Origin: Gracilaria gracilis
Lineage: Eukaryota; Rhodophyta; Florideophyceae; Gracilariales; Gracilariaceae
Direction of reading: 5' to 3'
Assembly (NCBI GenBank): GCA_030374805.1
Contig: JARGSG010000127.1
Span: 62,001 to 126,000 of the forward strand
DNA: 64,000 nt
A program made the translations under genes and the position numbers. The notes under the pieces are model-generated. The model did not search any database. It was not told the DNA's origin and saw nothing but the letters and a program-made list of their open reading frames with translations. Below are positions 45,111 through 56,020 of the stretch, in pieces; within the stretch, counting starts at the first letter, position 1; each line of letters begins with the position of its first letter.

Positions 45111-46134
45111 GATGACCTCGCCGCTCGCCGCGCTGTGCGGCTGGCTGCGTCCGCGCCACCTACGCGCCTGCGCGCCCCCCCGCGCTTCTCGGCGGCGCGC
45201 CTCGCGGCTCGCTTGAGCACGCCGTGCGTTCGCTATGCGACCTTACCTGTCCGCGCGTCATCCTGCGCAGGCCGACCCACCCCCGTCCAACCGCCACACG
45301 GCGCTCATCGACAAGTCCAAGCTGTACAAGGGCCGCCCGCACCCGCGCCTGTCCGTCGGGCTCACCAAGCGCGCAGGCCGCTCGAGCCTCTCTGGCCGCA
45401 TCACCGTGCGCCACCAAGGCGGCGGGAACAAGCGCCTGTACAGAATCGTCGACTTTAGACGATCGGCTTGGGAGGGCATTCCGGCCGTCATGCAGCGCAT
45501 CGAATACGGCCCCAGCCGAAGCGCCCTCATCGCGCTGCTGCGCCATCAGACGAAGTGCGCCCCCGTCAAGAACAGACAGAGACCGGATCGATTTGCGTAC
45601 ATCATCTGTCCCGTTGGCTTGCGGATCGGCCAGACGGTTGTTGCCAGTCGACACGCGCAGGTTGATGTCAAGGTTGGCAACGCTATGACGCTTCGACATG
45701 TCCCGGTTGGTATCGTCGTGCATAAAATCGAACTTCGACCCGGTCACGGTGCGCAGATGTGTCGTTCGGCGGGTACCAGCGCGCGTGTGCTTGAGCGCGA
45801 TGAGTCCAAGGGCTTGGCGCTTCTCAGGCTGCAGAGCAAGGAACAGCGACTGGTCAGATTGTCGTGCATGGCCTCCATTGGCCAGGTCAGCAACCCTGAG
45901 CATAAGAACCAGAGCTTTGGAAAGGCGGGTCGCATGAGGTAGAAAGGCATTCGTCCTTCTGTGCGTGGTGTTGCTATGAATCCTGTTGATCATCCACATG
46001 GTGGTGGTGAAGGCAACACTAGTGGCGGTCGACCTTCGGTTTCCAAATGGGGCAAACGGACCAAGGGACATCGCGCAAGGAACAAGCGAAAACTGAGTGC
46101 CAAGTACATTGTTAAGCGACGCTTCGACAAGTAA
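45111..46134 (+). pseudogene. mrpl2: Mitochondrial-type ribosomal protein L2, in-frame TAG
   Basis: L2 (uL2) is a large-subunit protein at the peptidyl transferase centre. From ATG 45111 (MTSPLAALCGWLRPRHLRAC) an Arg/Ala-rich mitochondrial presequence can be read if the C7 run at 45175-45181 and the C5 run near 45280 are each corrected by one base. The mature protein follows (RHTALIDKSKLYKGRP; SGRITVRHQGGGNKR; VHKIELRPGHGAQ) to GKAGRMR, then a TAG at 45940-45942 where Trp is usual, then in the same frame [20 protein letters not shown] and a basic tail to TAA at 46134. The [13 protein letters not shown] loop lies beyond the stop, so termination there would give a useless protein. Mitochondrial rather than plastid type is judged from the sequence and presequence. 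Confidence 0.85.
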
Positions 46135-46172
46135 ACAACAACAAGTTACCACCAACCTACATATCTATCACA

Positions 46173-46234
46173 GCGTTGCTGAACTCAAAAAGTAGAAGAT
46201 GGATCCATCTCCTACTTTTTGAGTTCAGCAACGC
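46173..46234. terminator. 62-bp near-perfect palindrome after L2
   Basis: Arms of 23 nt (46173-46195 and 46212-46234, GCGTTGCTGAACTC... and its exact complement) enclose a second palindrome AGATGGATCCATCT, so the whole 62 bp pairs with one mismatch. It lies 38 bp after the L2 stop. It may be a 3'-end hairpin or a small foldback element. Confidence 0.75.
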
Positions 46235-46417
46235 CCACATTGATCCCGAATCATGTAATTTACAGCCCGAAAATCAGCAACGCACCTCCGTAAAGTTAGC
46301 AACCCCTGTGGGGTATTAGAGCACTGAACGCTCGCGAACACGATCGTCTCTCCTCTGCAGCCGCGTTTGTCACAAAATAGAGCAACTCCACTTTCTGCTT
46401 TCTGTCGGAACATCATA

Positions 46418-46657
46418 ATGGGCATCATAAGATCAATATTTGGCAGCCCGGTTGGCCTTTATGTGGGGAGCCTCTACTTGTACCTCATGACCAACGCTAT
46501 CGGCGCTCGGGCGGACCTTCGCGTTTGGCGAGCGATGCAACGAGTGAAACGTGCGGCAGAACTGAGAAAAGAAGCATCTCGACACTTGGCTGCTAGCGAA
46601 TCTAAGAGAATAGAGCTCACTCCGCCGAAGAACGGCGAAAAGAAAAAGGACACATAA
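46418..46657 (+). CDS. Small single-pass membrane protein
   Basis: 79 residues from ATG at 46418. A hydrophobic segment (VGLYVGSLYLYLMTNAI) is followed by a long basic helix and a Lys-rich tail ending PKNGEKKKDT. The size and layout resemble small mitochondrial or ER membrane subunits, but I cannot name it. Intact frame, convergent with UGGT. A farther upstream TTG in the same frame is not needed. Confidence 0.5.
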   Translation: MGIIRSIFGSPVGLYVGSLYLYLMTNAIGARADLRVWRAMQRVKRAAELRKEASRHLAASESKRIELTPPKNGEKKKDT

Positions 46658-46774
46658 TGCACAGGTCGCGTTTGTGTGCGATCATGCATTCGGAGCAATA
46701 TGTGAAACTCCGCTGTCTGACCACAACAAACCGTCTGTGTGTGTGTCAATGTGTCTGGAAGGCAGAAACCTCAG

Positions 46775-49700
46775 TCACAGATCTTCCTTTATTTGACTAT
46801 CAGCTAAGGGAAGAGTTGGTTTCTCACGTTGCGGTTTAGGTGCAGATGCCTCGCATGTTATGTTTTCGGGCGTCAAGTTAGGGGTAGCTTCAGATTGTAG
46901 ATATTTGTACAATTCTTCCGTCAGATCACTCGCAGCATTGTCGTAATCAACCCATTCGCTTATGATCCGCTTCGCACTAGACAGTTTGGGTTCCTTTGTC
47001 ATTGGATTATTGCATAAATCAATCGCCTTTGCCCTTGCCTTGCTCTCATCATCACACCAGCTCTCACACCACAGCCATTCTTCAGGTAGATCAAATATTG
47101 GAACAGAGCCTCCAATTGATGATGGAGATGAGGCATAGTTGGGAAGGTCTTGGTCCAGGTTCGCCAAAGAGTTCGGATCGACGCTCAGCCTTTGGTAGAT
47201 TGAGCATAGAGTATCTCCCGCGGCAGTTTCACGGAATGTATCGATGTCCACTACATAAAGTGCTGAAATACGATACTTTGCACGCTGCAAAGTATCTTTC
47301 CAAAAGCCGCTCTTCCAAAACCAATAACCCTCGACCTCCTTTCGAGAATCACAGAAGGGTACATACCCGTATGGTGCACCCTTAAGATCGATATCCATGA
47401 GTTCTGCCAAATCCCCGCGAATTACTTGGTCGGAATCGACAAAAATGATGCGCCCAACGTCCAAAGGGAAAAGAACATCAAGAAACAAGATCTTGTATGC
47501 CCATATGATTCGTTGCTTCTCTGTTTGGGCTCGCAGCCACCCAGGCCATCGGTAGGTAACCATACCTATTTCAGCACCGTGCCTCGACGCGAAGAGAGGT
47601 AGCACCTTTTTAAACGACGGAGACAAGTAGTTTTCTAGCAGCCAGAATTTCACTGGGCGAATCGCATGTTTCGTGACGCTACTGATCATAATCTTCAGAA
47701 AACGTTCATATAAATGCCCTGAAGCAACAGAGAAAACATGAATAGTGTCATACTTCACATCTTCTGCTGTAAGTTCAAGGGTGAGCGTGGGGTGAGACTT
47801 CATGCGACTGTTGTAGAAGCTCAGTATGGAAGATTGGAGGTGTTCGAGGATGCTTGCATCAGCACCAGGTTCCTTCTGCACTTTGTCTTCATCACTATTC
47901 AACAAAGACATACTCTCCATACCTTCGTTTCTTTTGACTCGAAGAAGGATACCCCCCCGCGCCATCAAACGATTGAACAGGTATTACAACTCGGCCGTCC
48001 GCACCCGCCATGTACGTTGTCTTCGTGAAATCCTTGAACATTTCCATGCGGACTAGGGAGAAGATCTTGCTGCTTCGCCCAGGAGCTAGGCGAAGATTCC
48101 ACCGCCCAGGTGTAGGGACCTTGAGTTGAAAATACCCCAAGTTGGCCATTACTAGAGTATCCACTGAAACTCCGTTATCGTTCTCCAGATATAACTTGAG
48201 ACCCTGGGGAGGGCTCTCATTTTCATCCAAGCAAGAGCCTTCCACAATGAGATTCTTCAGCTCATATTCGGCATGCAGTTCGGTCAAATTCTCAGGAAGT
48301 GTTGCCAAGATAACATTGTCCATATCGTAATTGGTCGCGTACGAAGAAACAAACCAGGCCCTCGGTGGTTCAACGGCTACAGTGAGCACACTCTTTTGAG
48401 GAAGACCGAAGAACGAAGCGCGGGGCGGTAAAAGGTTTCCAGTTTCTTCTTCAAATGCTGGGTGACCTTGCAAGACAAACTTTCGATAAGTGTCTGGAGC
48501 TTCCTGCTCTTTCTCCAAGGTTCCGCCATTCGGGGCCAGAACAACATCCGTGCTTAGGATCTCAGAGTCATATACGTTTTGAAGCTCGTCCAAAAACGAC
48601 GCGACTATATACGCTTCTGGATCCAAAGGATCGATGACAGAAAGGACAGACAAAGGGGTAGCGCGCCGCTTGTCGTCATCGAGACGGTCAAGATACGAGA
48701 GAACCTCGTGAGAATTTTCCTTGACAGCGGCCGTAACGGTAGAAAACGGGACCATCTCCTCACGCTGTGCGCCCGACTCTTCACAAGCGGCTGACACCTC
48801 ATTCGCGTAAAGGCGATGAAGGAGTCTCATGTCATTGTCGCGGAGATTCGATCTATCCTCACTGTCGAAATGCGAAGCGAGTTGTATCACCAAATCGTCC
48901 ACTTCGAGAAACAGGGAAGTAGGAAGCCGTTTTCCATTGATGAAAAGAACAGGGACATCCAGACAAGAAGCGGCTATTGAGCACCCCAGAACTTCATGGT
49001 TTATAACACTAGTTGGTTCCAAAATCGCAACTCGGGCTTTGAGCTTGCTCACAACGTCCGAAGCAGCGAGCTGTTGCAAGATTTGTTTTGCTCTCAAAAA
49101 CTCGGCAAGTGTATGATCCATGGCGGCAAGCCAAACCGTGTTGGTATACTCCTCTATCTCGGAGGACGATGAGATGTAGTTGATTTTTGTTAGTGCTTCG
49201 CGCATAGCATCAATGGCATCAAGGCTACCGGCGGTCATCGGCGGGAGAATGTCATCACTGGTGGTAACGCGTGTGCGGCGCTCTCTTGTTTTCAAGTCTC
49301 TTCCAACGCGGCGAACGACGATGAGGCTCGGATCCACAGACACCCAGCGATCGAATGAACGTTCTGCCTCTGAAATAGCCTGCCGTGACAGCTGGTGCTC
49401 CAGAAGCTTGGCAACACGCTGTTGCTCCGAAAGGGCTAGAGGAACCACGTCAGAGGCTATGTCTTGGACCACAATACCGTTTAGAAGACATAGCATGGAA
49501 AGCTTTCTGTTTGGGGCTTGTGCATCGTCCATCGTCGACGCCTCCACACCATTGGATTCCCCTTGGTCAGCATCAGAAAACAGGTTCATCTGTTCGGCAA
49601 AGCGGCGGGACTGTTCCAGAATGGGCTTTATGAGCTGGTCGCGGTCAAGAATATGAGCAGCGGAGGCGTAGTCAGTGTCAAAGTTGGCAGTAACTCGTGT

Positions 49701-51536
49701 ATACGCCATGTCCACCAATTGCTGAGACAAGGCCACCTGCTGAAAGGCTCCAAGGTACTCCAATATCTCGATGATCATGGTGAGGAACCTGACGGCGGTC
49801 TTGCGCCCCTTGATTCGCAGCAAGTAGTGGAAGGCGGCGGCAACCAGTGACGAAGTCCTGCCATTCGGCACGAGCAGCATGGAAACGTGGATGGGCAGAT
49901 CGGCTTGAATGACAGACTGCAGAACGGACAGGTAGCCAAACTGCTGCGTGTCGCCAGGATCCAGCACCAGATGCAGCGACAGATGGTGCGCTTTCACCTT
50001 GACGAGGTCAGTATGTCGCTTGCGGTTGGACGCGGCGGCGTTTTCGCGCTTGCTCTCGACGGCGGCGACGAAGCACTCGACATGCTGCGTGGACGCGACA
50101 TCAAGCGGCGCCCAGCCCTTGTAGCGTGTATCGGAGTGCAGGTGATTGAAGCGCACCAAAGCGTCCGGCGCGACGCGATCAATGCGCAAATCGACGTGAA
50201 GACTGACGTCACGGCGGCGCTCCGCGGCGTACAGATGGTGAAACACAAGCGGCGGCTCCGTGTGCGGCTTGAAGAGGGGCGGCGCACCCGCAGCGGCAGT
50301 GGAGACAGCCGACAGGCAGCGGAACATGTTCTGCGACGCGTGCAGCAGCGAGCGCGGCGCGAAGGACCAGCCGTTGATAAAGAGCAGCGGCGCGTCTCCA
50401 ACGACGCGGCTGAGACGCGACACGGCGCGACGCAGCTGCGTACGCAGCGTGGCGTTGAGCGCGGCGTGGCTTTGAAAGCGGTGGCAGCGCGTGACGGACG
50501 GCGCGTACTCCGCAAACAGACGCAGTTGGCGCAGCATGGCGCGCGTATCGCCGCGCGTATCGCCGCGCGCATCACGCGAGATGTAGCTCAGCGCCTGCAG
50601 CGGCGTGAAGGGCGGCGGCTTCTCCGCGTGCTGCGGCCACTCGACGGCGTTCGCGGGGGCGGCGAAAGCGCGCCGCACGGCGTGGCGGCGTAGCCGCACG
50701 GCTCGACGAGCTGCGTGCGAAACAGGCGGTCGTCCACGACGTTGTACTCGGTGCTCTTGAGCGTGGCGTGCACGGCAAACGCCTGCAGCGACGGCGCGTG
50801 CGCGGCGGCGGCGGCGGCGGCGGCAGTGTGCTCGGGCGGAGCCCAGAAGCGCAACACGGTGCGGTGCGACGGGCGATGCGCCAGCTCGGCCAGCGCCGGC
50901 AGCCAGTCGCAAAACGCGCGCGACTGCACGTCGGCGTACACGATGCGCAGCCGCGGCGCGGCGTGCGGCGACAGCACCAGCTCGGCCGGCAGCGGCTCCA
51001 GCACGGCCAGCGGCGCGCCATCGTGGTGGTGATCGGCGCGCAGCGTGAGAGGGCGCGCGCAGCGCGCATCGGCGTCGAGCACGGCCAGACACAGCGACGC
51101 ATTGCGGCGCGACGCATCGCCCTCCAGCACAAACACAGGCGGCGGCGGCGCGGCCACGCCGAAGCGCCAGCCAGCGCGGCGCGCGCCGCGGCGTGATGCG
51201 CTGCGCGCGCCGCGGCGTGATGCGCGGCCACGCGCGGCGAGTGCGCGCGCGCCAGCAGCAGCCGTTGCAGCGTGCGCGTGGACGCGCGGCCGTCGCCAAG
51301 CAGCGGCGCCACGGCGCGTAGCACGCGCGCCAGCTGCCGCCCGTGCGGCGGCGCGTCGCCGGAGCGCGCGTCGGCGCGCCACGCGCACACGCGCTGCAGC
51401 GCGCGCAGCGACAGCCGCGGCGAGACGGCGCGCGTCAGCCACACCAGCGCTTCGGCCGCCGGGCGCGTGTAGCCCAGGGCGCGTGTAGCCCGACGTGCAG
51501 CGAGCGCGGGGCGCACGCCGTCGCCGCCAGCAGCGC

Positions 51537-51569
<33 letters not shown>

Positions 51570-51608
51570 CGCCGGCGCCGACGCGCACGGGGAACGCGCG
51601 GCGCGCAT
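46775..51608 (-). pseudogene. UDP-glucose:glycoprotein glucosyltransferase (UGGT), frameshifts
   Basis: UGGT re-glucosylates misfolded N-glycoproteins in the ER. ATG at 51608 starts a textbook signal peptide (Leu9 core, 'LLAATACAP'). Thioredoxin-like and beta-sandwich regions follow (KSTEYNVVDDRLF; DAPLLFINGWSF; DVPVLFINGKRLP; VFVLQGHPAF-like), then the GT24 catalytic domain (TIHVFSVASGHLYERFLKIM; FVDSDQVIRGDL with the DxD motif; LDQDLPNYAS; EWLWCESWC), ending IKEDL, possibly an ER-retrieval variant. The total, ~1,600 residues, is normal. Frame changes are needed in the GC-rich N-terminal part (near 51490 and 50690) and in the C7 run at 47952-47958, which separates the folding sensor from the catalytic domain. 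The 3.3-kb middle is fully open. Likely a real gene with assembly errors. Confidence 0.85.
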
Positions 51609-51706
51609 TGTGAGAAAGCGACCGCGGGCGTACGCTGGTGGTGGCGATCGGCGGACAGCGGAGGCGGCGGCGATGCTCCAACAGCCGTGAGCAATCAACG
51701 TGAGCG
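51609..51706. promoter_or_regulatory. Short divergent promoter UGGT / MYB
   Basis: About 98 bp separate the UGGT ATG (minus) and the first ATG of the MYB transcript (plus). GC-rich, no TATA. A GGCGG-rich stretch lies at 51655-51675. Confidence 0.4.
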
Positions 51707-51736
51707 ATGAGCAGCCGCGATCATCGCCGCGCGCCA

Positions 51737-51783
<47 letters not shown>

Positions 51784-53700
51784 AGCCGCGTGCCGCCTCG
51801 CTCACGGCCGCAGCCGCCGCCACGGCCGCCGCCGCCAGCGCGCTCACGGCCACGCCGCCGCTCTCATCGCCTACGCCTGCCGTGCCTGCCGTGCCGCCCG
51901 TGCCTGCGTTCACCGCGCCGCCTTCTGCCTCAACAGCACCCGCCTCAGCGCCCGCATCAACAGCGCCACAGTCAACAGCTCCACCATCAACAGCGCCACA
52001 ATCAACAGCGCCGCCGCCGCCACCATCAACAGCGCCGCCACCATCAACAGCGCCGCCACCGTCAACAGCGCCGCCACCATCAACAGCCCCACAATCAACA
52101 GCCCCACAATCAACAGCGCCACCACCACAATCAAACGCCGCGCAGCCCGCCCAACAATCGCAACCACTCGCCATCCATCCGTCGCTGCTGCCGCCGCGCC
52201 TCAAGTCGCACGACGTCATCTTCGTCAACGGCCAGCCCTTCAACAACCGCGGCTACCGCGTGTGCGGCGTCGCCAACCAGCGCGGACGTCTGTGCGGACG
52301 AATCGGCACCTGTCCGTTCCACGCCGCCCAAAAGCGTCCGCGCGCGCCCAACGCACAGCCGCACCCAAAGCCCACCAAGGCCGCCGTGCTCAACATGGCC
52401 GCGCCGCCACAGCGCGCACGCTTCAAACGCTCGTGGACACCGCAGGAGCACCGCTCCTTTCTGCGCGCCATGCGCCGCCACGGAAAGGGCAAATGGATGG
52501 AGATTGCCGCCGACGTCGGCTCCAGAACCTCCAACCAATGCCAGTCCCACGCGCAAAAGTACTTCTTGAAGCAGGCAAAGTCCGATACCGAGCGCAAAAA
52601 AAAGAGTATACACGACATTCATGACATTGTGGATGAGCACAAACCGTGTAACCAGCCTTCGTCGCCATCTGTGCGAAAGCCCACCGTTATTGCGCCCGCT
52701 TCCGTGTTGCCGCACCCCGCTCTTAGCTCTATTTCGCAGTCCTTCACTTCTACACCCGTCACGGTGGGCGCTACGCCTATTGCGCCTGCTACCTTCAATT
52801 ACGCCGCGCTTCTACCGCAGTTACCCACGGGACCTCCGGCTCTGCTGTGAGGTGAGTGAGTGCGCGGGACGTAGGAAAAGCGGCCGCGAATGGGTGGAGA
52901 GGGGAGAATCGCAAAAGCGAACAACATCCTCCTCTATCATTGCACAAACGCGCAAAGTACTGTCGTGCCAGGACTTCATAATTGATGTAGACTTACATGA
53001 GGATAAGCAAAGAAGAATGCTTCTTCCAGAACAATGTCCGGAACCTACCCTCAAGTTGCAACACCACCAGCAGAAGTCCTGTCACCCAACACAAAGACAG
53101 CGTTTGTAGAAACAATGGCGAACACGTTGCTCCTTGCGCTTTCTTCCCACACTCCTTTCGGCCCCTTGCACTGCCCTCCAGCACTCGTCTTGGCGCACCT
53201 CACGTCCTCCATCCGGCTTGACCGCGATTCCAATCCCCAACACCATACCATCACCACCGTCGCACAGACTGTAGATGTCATTTCTTCAAAAGCTTGTTCT
53301 GTAGCCTTCATGATGGGCGGTACAGATATCTCCTTTAGATCAGCTTCTGTTAAGAGACCATTACGTCTTCTGAATGTACAATTTTCCAAAGCGCTACGCA
53401 AGCCAGTCGTCAACAAGCAGTTCCTCAGCAACGGCAGCTACAGCAGCTCTTGCCAAACGAATAGTGGCAAACTCGAGATTCAAGGCGTTGGCCATGGACG
53501 ACAAGGAAGCAGCTGTTGCCAAGATGGTAGAGTTATCGCCATCGAGAACGATTTGACAAAAGGCTTGCGGCCAATCGAGAGTGACGAGATTGGCATCACA
53601 CGGAAGAAAACGAAACGGAAGCACAGATATTTGAATATCCGACAGCAAAGCGCGCCAAAAGATCTTCTCGACAATCTTTGAACGACGCGGGGTGGTCAGA
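51707..53700 (+). CDS. SHAQKYF-type single MYB transcription factor
   Basis: The main frame (to 52850) has a low-complexity Ala/Pro/Ser/Thr N-terminus, then a short Cys/Gly-rich segment (YRVCGVANQRGRLCGRIGTC), then a single MYB/SANT repeat RSWTPQEHRSFLRAMRRHGK ... NQCQSHAQKYFLKQ. This class binds DNA in the plant circadian/light and sugar-response families and in amoebozoan and algal homologues. The frame opens without an ATG; the only near ATG (51707) is in another frame across the (CCG)n tract, so an indel in that tract is likely. After 52850 further coding-like pieces continue to about 53700 (PNTKTAFVETMANTLLL; AMDDKEAAVAKMVELS), probably later exons; GTGAGT at 52853 is a good donor. The 3' part was copied into the tandem array. 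Confidence 0.72.
51730..52130 (+). repeat. Low-complexity coding repeats: (CCG)n then TCAACAGCSCC
   Basis: A (CCG)n tract of about 17 units is followed by about 15 copies of the phrase TCAACAGC(G/C)CC(A/G)CC(A/G)CCA, encoding STAPP-type repeats. Frames stay open on both strands over it for this reason. Confidence 0.8.
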
Positions 53701-53766
53701 ATCAGAAACTATGTCGGAGAAGGAGCAGTGGACGGATTTGTGGACGTAGGCGCAAGCTGAGCCGTC
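52631..53766 (+). repeat. Donor segment copied into the tandem array
   Basis: The boundaries of homology with 2106-3244 and 8876-10011 (inverted) fall at 52631 and 53766, within an otherwise continuous locus. Differences are few, so the transfer is recent. Confidence 0.88.
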
Positions 53767-54640
53767 TGAACGGCCAGAGAAACAGTTACACACCTCGCTC
53801 GCTGCAGAACGGTCATCATCCTGTGCACCAGCTGGTCATGTCTTCGAAGATGCTATCCCTTGTTGAACGGGTTTTCGCACCAACAGCGGTGTGAACGACG
53901 TCGTTTGCCGCCACCGAGCTTGTGCGTTTCTTTCGCGCGTGCTTGTAAAGCGATTGTTGCGAGCATGCGCTGTCGCTACCGCTGCTGCTCGTTCTGCAAG
54001 AGCTACTCTCACTATCCATTTCTCGTCTCAGCACGTCCTTCGTCACCCACCGCGCGAGAGCAAGTCGTCATCATATGAGAGCACTTATTGGGTGCGTGGC
54101 GAACAAACAGACAGGCGACATGAGGACTCATTAGTGGGGGACGTTTTCCGAAATCGCATTCTTTCAGTCATGTGGGAAAGAACGTGAGATTATCTGACTT
54201 TCCCACCACCCGCAAAGAAACGGGCACTCAGCCCATAAAAAGTAGAAATAGACAAGACAAACTCTCCAAAAGAAAACAGTTAGTTCAAAAGCCGCGTCGC
54301 CCACCCAGCCAGATAGAGCTATGTTGGATGCGGTCATATTCTTTGATGCCCTGGCCGCACCTCTTATACATAGCTCTCACAGTGGCTCTTCCCGACGAAG
54401 TGCTTTGCAGCGCAATTTGTAAAGCGCGGCGCTGCTGGGGACTTGGTCGGGGGACCACCATGGAAAGGGCTGGGTGCCGCTTAGCGGAAGAAGAGAGATG
54501 GCAAGCCAGAGAAGGTTGCCGGCCTTTTGTGCAGACCAAGTGCCGTGGAAGCAGCATTCGCGCTGTGTCCACGTGTAGCCATCGGTCACAAGTTGTCTAC
54601 AGTGTAGACCACGCGCGCTACCGCGTCTTTGTCACTGCGT
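53767..54640. other. No gene assigned
   Basis: Overlapping frames on both strands between 54170 and 54640 include pieces that look coding, but no motif could be matched. Nothing certain. Confidence 0.35.
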
Positions 54641-55111
54641 GCCTGTAGATCAGCAGCACTTTCGACTCGAGTGCGTCGTCCACCTAGCGCGCCACCGCGC
54701 CACCGTTCGCCGCCGCGCCGCCCAGTGCAAGTCGATCCCGATCACGTCCTTCTGTCGCAAGTGCGACCCAGTCCGTTGCACAAACCACCTGTGCTTTCTG
54801 CGTCTTCTCGCAACGTAACCACAGCCGTTCGTTTTGAGCCTCACAGACCCACGCCTCATGCTCTCAAGCGCAGGCGAAAGCGATGGAACTGGCGCAAGTT
54901 GCGGGCCTATCGCTTACACGCGTTGATGCTCGCTGCTGCCGTGTTTATCGCGTACTTTCCCAGCGTTATACGTGATTTACCGCAGGATCTTCGCGAAGAG
55001 TTTATGGGCGAAAAGGACCATCCCACGGGGGATCCGAATGCTTTATTCAAATCTCTCTTCCGAATGGAGAATGATTGTAACGAACATGTGCCCAAATCCA
55101 ACACAAGCTAG
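54641..55111 (+). CDS. Small membrane protein or C-terminal exon
   Basis: A frame of about 155 codons without an in-frame ATG near its start, so it is probably a 3' exon. It is Pro/Arg-rich at first, then has a basic RRRKRWNWRKL segment, one hydrophobic helix (LHALMLAAAVFIAYFPSVI) and a short acidic tail. This topology (basic cytosolic part, single helix) fits a tail- or signal-anchored protein. No family recognised. A Cys-rich phrase in another frame near 54740 was considered but not trusted. Confidence 0.35.
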   Translation, partial: ACRSAALSTRVRRPPSAPPRHRSPPRRPVQVDPDHVLLSQVRPSPLHKPPVLSASSRNVTTAVRFEPHRPTPHALKRRRKRWNWRKLRAYRLHALMLAAAVFIAYFPSVIRDLPQDLREEFMGEKDHPTGDPNALFKSLFRMENDCNEHVPKSNTS

Positions 55112-55204
55112 TCATATCATGCACACGCCTACTCAACTCTTTTGCCTCGCAACATCGCTCCATGCATGCAATAACTGTTACCAAAAACCAATCTGCAAAC
55201 GTTA

Positions 55205-55690
55205 TCAAAGCCTAGTAAACATATAGTTCTCACGTTCTGACGTGAACGAGGGAATAAACTTCACTTCACCAATCACATCGATTGCTTCATCCAGCTTCGG
55301 AGCCTGTTTTCGCTTTTGGAAAGCATGGTACGCAACTTTGGGCACATGCGCACATTCGGCCTTTGTCTCTCGCTCCCTTAAAATGTTCAGATGTTCTGCC
55401 AGAGCTCGATCGCTTTCCATATTCAGAGCCACAACCTTCACGTTAGCGTCGTGTGCTTTCGCAACCTCAATGTACTTTCGTCGAGCGTTTCTATCTGGGC
55501 TCGTATTATCAATCACCACGCTATTACCAGCCACCAACTCGTTTATTGTGGCTCGAATGCATCGCGCAAACGCTAACCAAGCAGTAGGCGATGGTGTCGC
55601 AGATCTTTTGTTAGTGTGCGGTATTCTCTGCGAGGAAGGCATGAGTTTCGATTCTTGGTTGCGACAATACAACGAGCGATGTAGCAGCAA
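55205..55690 (-). pseudogene. PNKP-like polynucleotide kinase, C-terminal fragment
   Basis: PNKP restores 5'-phosphate/3'-OH DNA ends. The frame contains the kinase part after the P-loop: NELVAGNSVVIDNTSPDRNA (family: GKSVVIDNTNPD), then LAEHLNILRE, HVPKVAYHAFQKRKQAPKL (family: IPxxxxxxYxKxFExP) and an end at about the normal C-terminus (ENYMFTRL). The P-loop GxPGxGKST and the phosphatase domain are not found upstream in any frame, so the gene is a fragment or its upstream exons are lost. A plus-strand frame over the same DNA is its shadow. Confidence 0.65.
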
Positions 55691-56020
55691 TATGGTTGTT
55701 CACGTACTGGACCAAAATATGATCGTAACGGAGGATTGCGATCAATCTGTGAAAGAACCAGAAGCTCTACGAAACTCCATCTCAGCGATTACGTCTACAG
55801 AAGGATGTAGAGGTTTTGTTAGACCAAGCGACACAGAGGATGTGGTTCGGATATATGCCGAGGCAGCGGTTGGCATGGAGGAACTGGCGAAAGACATGGC
55901 TCTGAGAATCAGTCAGTCGGTTTATGACAACTGTGGAGGTACTGGGACAAGGCCACAGTGTTGACAACTACGCAATTCTCATCGCAATTGAAGGCACGTC
56001 CAGGCATGTAATGGTGTAAT

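Noticed and set aside
44290..45159. 289-residue minus-strand ORF and other frames around the MutS2 start
   Set aside because: Arg/Ala-rich GC-driven frames; they cross the promoter and the MutS2 targeting region.
30684..46134. Bacterial contamination of the assembly
   Set aside because: MutS2 has a clear spliceosomal intron, N-termini look like targeting peptides, and UGGT and MYB lie in the same contiguous stretch.
49887..50693. 268-residue plus-strand ORF opposite UGGT
   Set aside because: GC-rich shadow of the UGGT coding frame; no motif.
54170..54860. piggyBac-like transposase with a Cys-rich tail
   Set aside because: A Cys-rich phrase near 54740 recalled such tails, but no catalytic or neighbouring motifs could be found.
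55242..55964. 240-residue plus-strand ORF
   Set aside because: Its first two thirds are the antisense of the PNKP-like fragment. The remainder lacks any motif, though a small real exon cannot be excluded.
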